From Ananas comosus (Eukaryota > Streptophyta > Magnoliopsida > Poales > Bromeliaceae), in NCBI RefSeq assembly GCF_001540865.1, contig NC_033623.1, forward strand, positions 6,382,975 to 6,446,974: a stretch of DNA of 64,000 nucleotides. Direction: 5' to 3'. Shown in pieces: positions 1 through 10,856 of the stretch (position 1 is the first letter of the stretch; every line of letters starts with the position of its first letter). The notes beneath the pieces were generated by a model. That model was not told the origin of the DNA, ran no database searches, and was given only the letters and a program-made list of their open reading frames with translations. The position numbers and the translations under genes are program-made.

Positions 1-425
1 CACTCTACTAAGTCGAGTGCCGATACTTGGTTTAGCGTACTGGTACTCGGGCAGCCAGTATTGGTACCCGATTCTCAGTACCTCAGAACCCAAACATTGG
101 ATTTTCCATTTTTCACTGTGTATCGGTACTCGATTTCCAGTATCGATCCAATACAATTTCAGTACCGGTACTCAAGTTTGATTCCTTAAAACCCGAGAGC
201 TCGAATTCCACATTTTGTATTGCGTACCGGTACTCAGATTCCAGTACCGGTACTCAATACAAAATATGTAATTTAGGCAAATTTTAGCTTTTTAAGTCCG
301 TTTTTGCATTGAGTTTGCACCGAAAATACTCGAATGCTCTCCAAATCTTGTTGGAACTTATTTAACTAGCTTTTTAAGCTAGTTCCCACCGAAACGTCGT
401 AATTTTAGAAGTTCGGTATGTTACA
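1..425 (-). repeat. End of an inverted gypsy-type LTR, cut by the window start
   Basis: The stretch ends at 425 in a ...GGTATGTTACA terminus, like the TTACA ends of the other inverted LTRs here (for example 59210). It contains several TACCGGTACT-type motifs, the same ACCGGT core found in U3 of the other LTRs. In sense orientation this is the U3 end, and the rest lies before the window. No partner LTR or TSD can be seen, so the assignment rests on the terminus and motif content only. Confidence 0.45.
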
Positions 426-1034
426 TGAACGATTCACCGCCTTCTTAATTTTTTAGGTCACCTATTCACCGCATTTCACTTATTTACTATTTCTTTCTAT
501 ATCTATATATAATCCTAACAAGTACATAAAAATTTTAACAAATCACATATAATCTTAACAACCTGAAAATCATAATAATTTATCCATACAATTTCATATA
601 ACCATAACAGCCTGAAAATACTAATAGTCTATCCATACAATTTCATATAATCTTAACAGCCTGAAAATCCTAATAATCTATCCATACAATTTCATATAAT
701 CTTAACAATCTAAAAATTCTAATAATTTATCCACACAATTTCATATAATCTTAACAGTCTGAAAATCCTAAGAATCTATCCATATAATCTTAACAGCATG
801 AAAATCCTAATAATCTATCCATACAATCCGAACAATCAAATAAAATTTTAATGATCCACATATAATCCAAACAACCTCACTTTTTTCTATTTCCTATATA
901 ATCCACGTACAATTTTAATGAATGCGGCGAACGATTCACCGTATTTAAAAAAAAAGAGAGAAGAAATTGGAAAAAGCGGTGAACGATTCACCGCCTTTAA
1001 AAGAAATTGGGGAGTGCAGGGAACAATTCACCGC
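426..1034. repeat. Dispersed palindromic motif GCGGTGAA-cga-TTCACCGC
   Basis: Copies or near copies lie at about 426-441, 924-943, 976-994 and 1016-1034. The copy at 976-994 is a perfect 8-bp inverted repeat with a 3-bp centre. The short open frame here (918-1127) is made of this repeat plus A-rich sequence and is not a convincing gene. Function unknown. Confidence 0.5.
543..880. repeat. AT-rich minisatellite, 49-bp unit
   Basis: Units beginning TCCATACAATTTCATATAAT start at 583, 632, 681, 730 and 779, a regular 49-bp spacing. A degenerate copy precedes 583, and the 779 copy is about 10 bp shorter. The region then fades into related AT-rich sequence. No coding potential is seen. Confidence 0.8.
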
Positions 1035-1050
1035 TTTTCGAAAAATAATC

Positions 1051-1590
1051 CCACGTGGCTCCTATGTGGCGAAAAGAGAGTTAGTTTGCCAAATATAAAT
1101 TTGGTAGGGTTATTTCGCAAATTATAAAATTTTATAGGGTTATTTTATAAAAAAGCCCTAAATAAATAATTAAATAAATTTTAAGTATATTTTGGTATAA
1201 ATAAAATCATTTAACAAAAAAAATATGAGTAGAAATTATAACATAATTATTTGAAAAATAAGAAAAAAAGTAACAAACTTTTTCAACTTGAAAACACTTT
1301 ATATATACCCCAGCTATACATCAGTTGTATGTAGTAACAAAATTTAAAATATTTAATGTATTATCCTATAATATCTCATCATAAATTTCATAATATAAGA
1401 AAACATAGTCTTAAACATACCAACCTTTATGTAAAAAAAATATAAAGTATATCAAGCTTCATTCCAAAATGACCCAAAATGACACCAAAATGACCTTAAA
1501 TTGACCAACTACTAAATCTCTAAACATGCATTACATCATTCCACATTACTCATTGACCTGCAACACCCAACATATTAGCAGTAAAATCTG
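1051..1590. other. AT-rich intergenic sequence, nothing recognised
   Basis: Low-complexity AT-rich DNA with short TGACC-containing repeats near 1470-1505 (AAAATGACC repeated). No ORF of note, RNA gene or repeat boundary is recognised. Confidence 0.4.
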
Positions 1591-1897
1591 TCAACCACAC
1601 AAAATGCCTCTCACAACTTTGTGCAAAAATATTATACCTTGAACTTCATGCAACAAAAGGTGCACATGAGCAGCTATAGTGATTAATTCTGAGAAATTAA
1701 ACTCCTTTAAATATTGTAATATTTTCTGTTTATAAGTCTTTCTTGGATCTTTCATGACACTAATCAATTCCTTTATCTCAGTCAGCAACATTAACTGAAC
1801 GTTATCATCAGCGACCTTTTGTTTCTTAGATTTCGATGAAGGAGCTTGATTTGTATTGCCCGTAGAAGTGCCAACTGTTTCTTTATGCGTTTGTTGA
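1591..1897 (-). pseudogene. 3' end of a Myb/SANT-like gene, truncated by a copia LTR
   Basis: The minus strand is open from 1897 to a stop at 1591, about 100 codons. A Ser/Thr/Lys-rich linker is followed by an amphipathic helical tail. This resembles the C-terminal part of plant Myb/SANT-like proteins, including the Myb-like partner of PIF/Harbinger transposases. That resemblance is from memory of the family style; no diagnostic domain residue is visible. The frame is cut at 1898 where a TGTTAGGATT copia LTR terminus begins. No continuation was found on the far side of the nest near 60365, so the gene is probably broken. It could also be an unrelated hypothetical protein. Confidence 0.3.
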
Positions 1898-2012
1898 TGT
1901 TAGGATTCGTCCACATTGGGACTTATCTAAAATATTCGTAATCCACATGGGATAAAAAATAAATTTAAGAGATAGATCATAATCTGTTTAAATCTCTACT
2001 TATGTGAGATTC
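1898..2012 (+). mobile_element. CopX, left part of a copia LTR split by soloA
   Basis: TGTTAGGATTCG at 1898 is a typical copia LTR start. The sequence is interrupted at 2013 by inverted gypsy solo LTR soloA and appears to resume at 60057, where a TATA box and leader-like sequence follow. A decayed copia gag start lies further on at 61474. No TSD for CopX was found. Confidence 0.4.
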
Positions 2013-2466
2013 TGTCACACCCGGGTATCAGCGGAAGCATACCCGATACATGCACAGACCCGCCATATACCTGTAATATACAAGGCGTCTACTAAAATCA
2101 TTTCAAAAAAGTAACAATCAACAGAAGAATCTAACATGATATCAGAGCATAAAATGTACAAAAAGTACTAACGACTAGAGAATAGCTAGTACAACTCCAC
2201 TAAACTCAACAGAAAGTAGAAACAGAAAACTGTAAAGTACCACTCTCTATAACTGATATACATCATAGGGCCACCAAAAACTGTATATACACAAGTGGTA
2301 GTCTCTCTATACACTGGTACACATCACCCTCGCCGACAAATCTCAAAATAGCAAGGATCACCTAGCAAGACTCCAAGCTACGCCTAGCTAGACGCGACTC
2401 CCTTGCCGCGATCCCTAGCCTCTCCCGTAGTGGATGGCTCTGTAATAAACAACAACAAAGAGGTTG

Positions 2467-2492
2467 TGAGAACTATTAAACAATAGTTCTCA
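2467..2492 (-). other. Conserved LTR hairpin (soloA copy)
   Basis: A perfect 11-bp inverted repeat, TGAGAACTATT and AATAGTTCTCA, with a 4-nt loop. In sense orientation it is preceded by CCCAC. It is the longest perfect version of a hairpin found near the 3' end of most gypsy LTRs in the window. Confidence 0.7.
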
Positions 2493-4501
2493 GTGGGTAA
2501 GCCGCCGATCTCAGCGAATTATACCACTAGGTTCAAGATGTATAAGGTAAAGCATGTATGTCTAGAACATGATATGAATCACAATGATATGAACAACTAA
2601 AGAGTAGTAAACCACTATGATTGTGACTATTATGATGTAACAAATAAGATGCTACTCTACACAAGTAAGCATGATATATAATTTCATATATGCACCCTAT
2701 CTAGTAGTGACCATTATATCAATACAGTTGGTATCTCTGTTCAATTCATCAGGACCTACATATGATAGTCCGGCTTGCGCCGCGCCTAATGGTTCCATAG
2801 TAGTATACACTCTCCACGGCAATCCACTTCGGCACCCAATCCAGCACGGGCGAGCAATCTGTCTCATAGGCCAACTCCGGAGTGCCGGCTTGTGGGGAGC
2901 GACCCTCGTAAGCATGTGCGAATGAGCACAATGGCAAGCAAGCATGATCCATAGTACAAAGTCCTCAATCGTCATGTCCCAAACATGAGATGTCCTCTAC
3001 CGACCTATAGGTCGGAATCTAAGTACAACAGAAGGTGTTAGTATCGACTAGATTATAATAATAACACGAAACTAATGCTATTCTAAGCATACTATGTTCA
3101 TTGGTTTCTTGTCTACACAAGTATACTAGTTATTATATAATAGATGAATATCTTTACTCTCTACTTCATAGGGATATGATAGTATCACAAGATAAAATGC
3201 AACTAATGCGTCGAATTATTCCTTCATTATGCTATTGACATATGATTCACAATTCTATGGCATTATTAAGAACATAGAGGGAATTCACTTATTCCGGTGA
3301 GGTCAAACCCACCTAAACCCGTCAACCCTCGTCGATCCCACTAGCGAAGGTAATCCGCAGACCCCAAGCACCCTAACAATAAGTCCAAAATCAGCTAAGA
3401 GCTGGCTTTGCATACTTACATTAAAACCTCACATACTAACATAGTACAGGCTAGATTCTCACCTAAGTTTAGATTAAAGCTAAACCTCCACTTGAACACA
3501 GGTTGAAGCACTCCAAAATCAACTCCCAAAGTCACTAAATTCAGCTCAAAGAGGTCTAATCCCATTGTTGCGAACCTGCTGCGAGTTTACATAAAAAAGC
3601 TACTTCAAAGCTACAACCAAAACATTAAACTAAAGAGCTAGTAGGTTGTATATCTTCCATTAGCTCAAACTGAGCTTTTCCCCTGGATTCAATTGAAGAA
3701 CCACAGTGAAACCAGCTTCAAGAGTCACCCACAGCTCAGTCACAAGGTTCACACATCCTACTATGAACAATTGCCAAAATAACACCAAAACTGTTACTAA
3801 CATCACTATTTTCAGCATCATAGAAAAGAAAATAGCTAGTTAGTCACGTTCCCAGTTTCAATCCAGCTTCTCCTTGGATCTAGGTTGAAGAATCACAACA
3901 AACAACTCCTCTAAAGCTGTTGGAACCTCCCCCAAAACTCGATGGTAGCAAAGGGATCAAACGATACTTAAATCCACTACTATTGTCACGCCTCGAGCCC
4001 GCCTATTTGGTCGGTTTCGGGCACGCCAACAGACCGCCGAACGGACAGGGTTTTCCCTGTACCGCGGACAAAGTTTTCCCTGTACGTCCAAGGAGTCACA
4101 ATCCATACAATGCGCGAGGTTCCAATCAGGAACAGCATACAAACATAGATTGCATAAGGAAAGTATCGAAAACATAAACAACTAAGTTATTACATGCATT
4201 CAACTCACATATTACATTTTACATATTACATCTTTCATTCTTTTTAGCTTCGAAATACAATCTAGCTTTAACAAGATTACTACATTTTTGATTGAATGAT
4301 TCTAACTCCCAAACACAATCCAATTCTTATTATTTCATTACAACTTGGTTCTTTTCTTTTCCTTGACATTTCTATGTAGCCGACTCAGGGTATCGCTATC
4401 TCTGGTCTCGGTGGTAGGGCGCTAACTATCGAGCTACGCCCTCGCCTTGCGCCGCCGCGCCGCTCACGTGTGAACCTGTACCCCCAAAAATAATACCGGG
4501 G

Positions 4502-4526
4502 TGAGAACTATTGTCCATAATTCCCA
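4502..4526 (-). other. Conserved LTR hairpin (soloB copy)
   Basis: TGAGAACTAT, 5-nt loop, ATAATTCCCA. On the sense (minus) strand all ten positions pair if two G.U wobbles are allowed. On the plus strand they would be A.C mismatches, so pairing fits the sense RNA strand. Confidence 0.6.
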
Positions 4527-6303
4527 GTGGGTACGGCCACCCAAGGGAAAAGCATAACCTACCAGGTCCAAGGAGGCACTGCAATCATGTTAGTCCAACA
4601 GATATCCATAAGTATTTTATGCAACATTAAAATACATGAATGTGCCTCACAATATGCAATATGAAATTCATGCAACTATGCAAGTAGATTAAACGATTTT
4701 ACTCTCTATCATTGTCATTCTTTATTGTTAGACATTCTTTACTACTTGCCATTCTTTACTCTTTATTCTTAGCCACACTTTACTCAATTGTCATTCTTTC
4801 CTAAGGTTACATTTACTTTGGCCAACTATGCCATTCGACTCGATCTTGAGTCAATTCATGATGAATGCAAGATTTCATTGCCCAATCTCTTGGCTAACCC
4901 GTAGGTTTCGCTCTCAACAAACTCACTAACCCAAATCCCTATTATCGGGGAGATACTCGCTACGACCCGACGGGACCGTCCTCTAGGGAGATACTCGCTA
5001 CGACCCAGTGATGACTACTCCGGAGCCCATCACCCGAGGGGGAGCTACCGCCCTCGAACCAAGACTATGGGTGAGTACGATCAATCCTTAACTTTAAGAA
5101 TTCCAAGTTCAATCCAATCCTCACAATGAGGATGCAATGCTCATATGACCCTTAACTCTAAGGTTGCTATGTCATAATGTTCAACTATGTCCTTTACTTG
5201 CACTCTTTAACTTGTTTTAGTGTCATCACACTACTCATTCTTTATACCCATTTTCATGCCACACTAAGTGTTCATTAATGCCACACTTGTATTCTAGCAT
5301 CCTTGTCCCATTGATGTCAATATTGTAACACTAGTATTCAAGACTCATCAATGCCACTCTCTACATTTATGTCAACATATAACTTTGTTTCTAAGTTCTC
5401 ATTATTAGGTCAAATGCCACAATGTCACAATTGCACATGCATACACTTTCTAGCACATTTTACAACTTGCCAACATGCATAATTTCATTTAGCATATTCC
5501 ACAATGTCAACATGCATATTCCATTTATCATATCCCACAATATGTCTATACACATATACCAACTAGCATATTTTCATAATGTTAACATTCATATGCCATC
5601 CAACATATTCCATGATTTATCAACATGCATATTCTATTTACCATATTCCTCATGAAAGATATGAATCCCGAGGATCTAAAAGGTAAATAACACCTAGAGG
5701 TGGGTGAATAGGTGTAAAACGAAAAAAACAAATAAACCCGATGCAAATTAAAAGAGAATGCGGAAAATAAAAACAACACACCAAGTTTTAATGTGGGAAA
5801 ACTCCAATTCAGAAAGAAAAACCCACGGGACCGATCACACGATGAAATCCACTAAGAAAACTTGAGTACAAGTGATTTAACAAAAATACACGACTCAATT
5901 TACCGAATCCTCGTCGTAGATTGTCTTCGCTGGTCCTCGATCGCTTGGAATCCTCCAACCGATCACGCCGCAAGTCCTTGCCGCGTCAACGCCTCGACTC
6001 CTCGATGCGTCCACCGAATCCTCGGCCTCACACGCGATCCACGTGCAAATCCTCCGTCTGGAGCTCGTAGAGAAGATGATTTGTGGTGATTTGATTACTT
6101 GGAAAGCACGTATAACATGAGGAAAAACCCTTCTTAGAATATCATTAATTTGATCCTCAAGGAACAATTGAATTGTAATCAAAGAATCAAATTGATGATC
6201 TAAGAGCTTGATATTTAAAATATAGATCAAATGGTCCAAATCAAGTTTTTGAGTTTCTAAATGATTATCTTTCAAAGCATATATCATATGGGTACCCTCA
6301 TAT

Positions 6304-6315
6304 CATATTTATAGG
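6304..6315 (-). promoter_or_regulatory. Predicted TATA box in COP1 3' LTR
   Basis: CCTATAAATATG on the minus strand, about 65 bp downstream (sense) of the ACCGGT array. The same arrangement recurs at 54417-54428 in the other COP1 LTR. Predicted from sequence only. Confidence 0.6.
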
Positions 6316-6380
6316 TTTAGAAGACTTAGAAGCCGACTAGGATTGCAAAAAGCCAAGTTTAAAAACTGACGACGTCCTCA

Positions 6381-6608
6381 GGGACCGGTCCTCTTGAGGA
6401 GACTGGTCTTTGGGAGACCGGTCCCTCGTTGCGTGCCTGAAAAAAAATGGCTTCGGGAACCGGTCTCTCATTCAGAGACCGGTCCCTCGCTGTGTGACAG
6501 AAAAACCATCGCTTTGGAATCGGTCTCACTTTTCAGAGACCGGTTGCCTCAACTTTCCACGCATAGAGGACCCTGGGAGACCGGTCTCTCATCTCAGGGA
6601 CCGGTCCC
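6381..6608 (-). promoter_or_regulatory. ACCGGT palindrome array in COP1 LTR U3
   Basis: Seven exact ACCGGT hexamers plus decayed copies (ACTGGT, ATCGGT), mostly as GGGACCGGTCCC, GAGACCGGTCCC or GAGACCGGTCTC. The array is about 230 bp from the sense LTR start and just upstream of the TATA box. The same motif arrays occur at the same relative place in unrelated gypsy LTRs here. Confidence 0.7.
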
Positions 6609-6836
6609 AGAACACTAAAATGTTCAGATTTAGCTTTTTAATGCAATCTAAGTCTTCTAAACTTATTTTAATCAATTAAAATCACCATAAATGATCTATT
6701 CTTCATACCTGAGGTGTCGAACTTTCCGAATGAGTCTTTGATCTTCAAATTGAATCTTAGTTTCAAAACCCCGTGTTTGACTCTTCAAGACTCCATTCGA
6801 CTTTACGAAATCCGCCAACCTAGAAAATCCTTAACA

Positions 6837-6850
6837 ATTTCCCCCTTTGG
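6837..6850 (-). other. COP1 polypurine tract
   Basis: CCAAAGGGGGAAAT on the minus strand, directly before the 3' LTR start TGTTAAGG. This is the classic plant copia PPT used to prime plus-strand cDNA. Confidence 0.85.
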
Positions 6851-7268
6851 CGATTTCGTGACAAAACATATTACAACGCTCGTACACAACTCAGAAACAA
6901 TAAAAGAAGATCATCGCAATCATCAAACGACAATATCCTGTATGATCGATCCAATAAAGAAAAAATTACAATTTTTTCACAATCCTAATCAAACTCTATA
7001 CTTAGACATTGAGTCTTGAAGTCTTGAACATTCCTGCAAAAATATTCTTAAAACACAATCAAGATTCAAGAATACTTATCATATCAAAACATAGTCAGTC
7101 ATAGTCAGTCATAATTCATCTAAGTACATCCACAATCAGCATCATATCTAAGTACATCCATAATCAGCATTATATCAAAAAATCAACAATCTAAGCATAA
7201 GCATCATCATTATCTCCCCCTTTTTGTCAGAAAGCACCAAAAAGACAAAAAAAGGAACTCCATAACAC
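6851..7268 (-). other. COP1 3' untranslated region with a second purine tract
   Basis: Non-coding segment between the env-like stop and the PPT. A second purine run (AAAAAGGGGGAGATA, minus strand, about 7213-7227) lies just after the ORF. Around 7085-7185 there are short direct repeats (CATAGTCAGT; CTAAGTACATCCA). A duplicated PPT-like tract is common in the SIRE lineage. Confidence 0.6.
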
Positions 7269-7536
7269 TCAGTCTGAGCCATCACCCTCCGGAGGAAGAT
7301 TAGAACTACAACAACCCAACTTATCAAAAATCGCCTTCATCAACTGTTTTATCTTGCTCACATCCTTTCTTATCCGAGTCTGATCCGCTGATAATTTCTG
7401 AAGCTCTTCTGATAACCGTTGTTGCTCACGAAAAATAGATGACACCGAGGCATCCTCCTCAGAAAACTCTATAGAAGGACGTGAAGAAGCAGGAGCAGGA
7501 GGTGGAGCAGCAGTAGGTGAAGAAGGTCGTTGTGTC
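7269..7536 (-). pseudogene. COP1 env-like ORF, C-terminal end
   Basis: The minus strand is open to a stop at 7269. It shows a Pro/Ala/Ser-rich stretch, then a charged, probably coiled-coil segment rich in Gln, Leu and Lys, ending in an acidic tail. The frame is broken at 7536 by GYP1. Once the GYP1 TSD is discounted it continues directly from the frame ending at 31251, so both pieces are one gene. The third ORF after pol fits the env-like ORF of SIRE-type copia elements. The family also resembles what databases call putative plant transposon protein. The function is not established. Confidence 0.6.
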
Positions 7537-7710
7537 TGTAATACACTGAACTTTTGCAAATTGTGAAGTTCGAGTGTGAGGAATGATATGTGGATCTATC
7601 CTACATATTTTAAAAGGCTTGGACAAGTTTTTGGACAAGTTGGAGAGTAATTGGATGGCTAAAAGTAAGAAAGTGCATTGATTTGGCGAAATCAGCATTT
7701 TTCTGCTTGG

Positions 7711-7744
7711 TGTACCGGTACAGCCATCATTGTGTACCGGTACA
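7711..7744 (+). promoter_or_regulatory. Twin TGTACCGGTACA palindromes in GYP1 U3
   Basis: Two perfect 12-bp palindromes at 7711-7722 and 7733-7744, 10 bp apart. Both are conserved in the 3' LTR at 28851-28862 and 28873-28884. They share the ACCGGT core with the arrays of the other LTR families but have different flanking arms. Confidence 0.7.
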
Positions 7745-8162
7745 CAATGGCAGAAACGTGGCAGCAAGGTTATTTTGATAATTTCACACCTTATGCTTAT
7801 CTTCTTAACCCCAGCACGACTCCAGGAGCTCAGGGAAGGTTGCTGGAGCTCAGGGCAAGCCTCTTCCATCTTCTCCACTTTCTCTCTCTAGCGTTTCTCT
7901 CTCTACGAGTAAAATTCGCCGTTTCGCGCCGATTTCGCGCCGCGCTCGATTCTCGCTGGTTGGAAGATTCACAGGAAGCTTTTAAATCGTGGGGAGGAGG
8001 ATTTCTACTGAGTTTTCTGTGATTTCATCACAGGGGAAAGCCGAATTTTAGCTTTAGAAAGGTATTTAGCTCAAATTCTTCCTAGTTTGTGTACTAATGT
8101 CGGATTTTGAGCCGTTTCGCTTTTGTTGCTTCAGCTGAGTTGGAGTAGGATCCCAGCAGCTA

Positions 8163-8535
8163 TGTCACGCCCCGGGACCGGCGGAGGCCCTCCCGGTAGC
8201 GTGCCCAGACCCGCCATATGTCTACACATATAAGGCGTCTACAACAAAAGCGGAAGTAAAAGCAAGAGATAGAACAAATACAAGAAATGAAATAACGAGC
8301 AACTAATGATATCAGAGCAAGTAAAGTTCTATCATCTATACCAAGGTAAAAAAATAAAGCTAGTCATAAGTAGTACAAAAATGGTGGTCTCTATACATAT
8401 GCGGGTACATCTCTCAACCTCTCACAAAAAGAAAACACGAGAGGTNACGGTCAACGACCTACCAGAAATCTGGAAAGGCTCAGAGCACGACCAATCACTC
8501 GAACCTCGCAATTTGCAAAGGTCCAGTGCGTTACA
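8163..8535 (-). mobile_element. fragD: inverted solo LTR collapsed at an N
   Basis: Starts TGTCACGCCCCGGG at 8163 and ends GCGTTACA at 8535. TSD AGCTA is exact (8158-8162, 8536-8540), and the undisturbed site is seen in the 3' LTR near 29300. Both ends match soloG (35169-37732) of about 2.56 kb, but only 373 bp are present. The N at 8446 sits where the left about 280 bp meets the right about 90 bp, so about 2.2 kb is probably missing from the assembly. Confidence 0.75.
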
Positions 8536-10049
8536 AGCTAGATAGGAGATATCCAGCTGTGATTTACCCAATTTAATCCAGGGAAAGGTTGCTTTAAGGC
8601 TGGTTAAAGGTAAATTATGATTTATTAAGCTATTTCGGAACTATACGCGATTTAATCGAGTAACTTGACGCTGTTTGAGATTGCTTCTTCGCAGCAGGTT
8701 TCTAAATTTAATTGAGCTTATTTGGTGACCTTGGGGACTGGTTTAGAAGGTGTTTTAACCTGAGGTAAGCAGGAATTTCAGTTCTAAAACTGATTTAGTA
8801 AGAATTCGACTATAATAGCTTATATTTGAGCATTTTGATGCCGTTTTGGAAATTGTTCGCAGCCAGCTTGCGACGGACCTTCGGATTATCTCCGGCTGAT
8901 ACGTGAGGGATTTTGGAGGCTTAACTTGAGGTATTAAGATGACCCAAAATAGGGATTTACGTTACTACTTCGTATTAAGTGCACGAGTACCGAAATTGGA
9001 CATTTCGGATGTATGTTTGATACGGTTTTGATGCATTATTTTCAGCAGGGCTGAGGCTTAATTGAGCTGAATTTTGGGACTCTTGTGGACTGATTTGAGC
9101 TTAGTAATATGTGGCTTTGACCTAACCACAGCAAGTGAAGCTCTCCTATGTTCTATATGTTACTATAGAATTGGTGTGGTTGTGTGCTTTTGTGATTGAT
9201 ATAGGACTTGAGACTAGTCACTATACTATAGTGTCGATACATAATTGAATTGAGATCTCTATAAGTAGAGAACATTTATGCATACAAGTCTTTATGTTTA
9301 TGTTGAATTCAATTGAATGACATTCTTATGACTTTATTGATTATAAAGTATAGAACAATGACATGCTTTGTGACTATAATGATAGTGCCATGATAGTGGA
9401 AAAGTTTCTAATGCCATATGTAAATTAGCATTATTCTCACATGTTTATTAATCTAGTGGATACTAGCTATTGTCAATATTCGTTATATTGAAATTCCGAT
9501 CAAAGGATCGAGAGTGAGAACATTACAAGTTAAATCGTGAGGATTAAGACAAATTGGGCTATGGACTTTGCTTGCTTGCTATCGTGCTCATTCGCACACG
9601 CTTGTGAGAGTAGCTTCCTACAAGCCGGCACTCCGGAGTTGGCCTACGCGACAGTTGCTCGCCCGTGCGGGATTGGATGCTGAAGTGGATTGCCGTAGGG
9701 AGTGTATACTACCACGGGGCCATTAGGCGCGGCGCAAGCTGGACTACCTTGGGTAGGTCCTTATGAATGAAATGAAAGTACTAAATGACAAAGGACAGTA
9801 ATGAATGCTCATCAGTTATAGTGTATAGTATTTACTTACACATCCATGTTTATGTTCATGTTTATAGTAGTCGCTATGCTTCTATTATTCAGTTGATTCA
9901 TTACTGCAGAAATCATGATTACATGTTGATTATATGCCTATTGCCTGTTAGCATTGCATATATATATATCATGCAATTATCGCTTTTACTTTCATTTAGT
10001 ACATCATGAGCCTAGTGGTGTAATTCGCCGAGGCTGACGGCTTACCCAC

Positions 10050-10074
10050 TGGAAACTATTGTTAATAGTTCTCA
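10050..10074 (+). other. Conserved LTR hairpin (GYP1 5' LTR)
   Basis: Stem TGGAAACTATT with AATAGTTCTCA, loop GTT; one A.C mismatch. It is followed 26 nt later by TTTTTTTCAG|AGCC (CAG ends at 10100), a strong acceptor-like site. The 3' LTR copy at 30789-30813 reads GGAACTATT. Confidence 0.65.
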
Positions 10075-10518
10075 CGCCCTTTTATGGTTGTTTTTTTCAG
10101 AGCCATCTACAGGAGAGGCTAGGGATCGTGGCAAGGGAGTCGCATCTAGCTAGACATTGCTAGGAGCTTGCTAGTCAATCACCTTGCTACTCGGGCTACG
10201 GCCGAGGGTGATGTCCAGTGTATAGAGAGACTACCATTGTACAGATATTTTGTGTAGCCTATGATGTATATGAGTAGTGGATCCAGATGTTATAGTTTTG
10301 GTACTTTCATTTGTACTTTTATTTTGAGTTGGACACTGTTGTTCTTTTGTTGATAGTCTTATTGACTTATATATGCTCTGATATCAGGATAGGATTCTTC
10401 TATGTTTTTCTCCTATCGACTTGCTTTCTTGTAGACGCCTTATATACTGTAGGTGTATGGCGGGTCTGTGCCCGTGCCGGATATGCTTCCGCTTGTACCC
10501 GGACGTGACAGATTATAG

Positions 10519-10530
10519 TGGTATCAGAGC
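10519..10530 (+). other. GYP1 primer binding site (tRNA-iMet type)
   Basis: TGGTATCAGAGC, 8 nt after the LTR end. This is the usual plant gypsy/copia PBS complementary to the 3' end of initiator methionine tRNA. Confidence 0.9.
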
Positions 10531-10856
10531 CTAGGGTTGAGTCTTAGTAGACCTAGCAAACCTTAGGCTGGTTGGACTATAAGAATAGGCTCGTGAGAGA
10601 CGAGGTCTAGTTGAGGTTGTTGTTAGCGAAAGTATGCTGATTGGGTAATTTATAAACTCCGAATGGTAGGAGTTTGATCGAAATGTGCAATTACCAACTT
10701 TGCAGAGGATCACGTTGGCGGCCGACAACGTGACATCGGAAGTTAGTATATGTTATATTTCATTACTTTCGCTTGATTAGCTAGCTTATATCTGAAATAA
10801 GGGTACAATAGTATAGGTTTTATTAATCTATATTTGTTTTTGTGCTACAGCTCTAG

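Larger units (their letters stand above)
5653..6836 (-). repeat. COP1 3' LTR (1184 bp)
   Basis: In plus orientation it starts TGAAAGATATG and ends CCTTAACA; in sense orientation it runs TGTTAAGG...CTTTCA. It matches 53767-54969 closely over its whole length. It is bounded by the PPT (6837-6850) inside and TSD CCTCA outside. U3 carries an ACCGGT palindrome array and a TATA box. Confidence 0.9.
7537..10510 (+). repeat. GYP1 5' LTR, with inserted fragD
   Basis: TGTAATACAC...ACGTGACA; about 2.6 kb after removing fragD (8163-8535) and its TSD. It is highly similar to the 3' LTR (28683-31250) along its length. It contains two perfect 12-bp palindromes near the start, the conserved CCGGAG box near 9617-9644 and the 3' hairpin at 10050-10074. 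Donor-like AG|GT sites lie at about 8060 and 8763. Confidence 0.9.

Noticed and set aside
2671..2975. Overlapping 67-92 codon frames on both strands with a similar peptide also at 30296-30505
   Set aside because: They lie in the conserved CCGGAG box of LTRs and differ in frame between copies; nucleotide conservation, not coding, explains them.
6381..6608. ACCGGT arrays as a CRISPR array
   Set aside because: Plant LTR context; spacing is irregular, the repeat is a short palindrome, and there are no spacers or cas genes.
6394..6679. Arg/Pro/Gly-rich frames over the ACCGGT arrays (also near 15677, 22034, 26241, 38158, 43579, 54543)
   Set aside because: Translation of a palindromic repeat gives open frames on both strands; no codon bias or conserved start.
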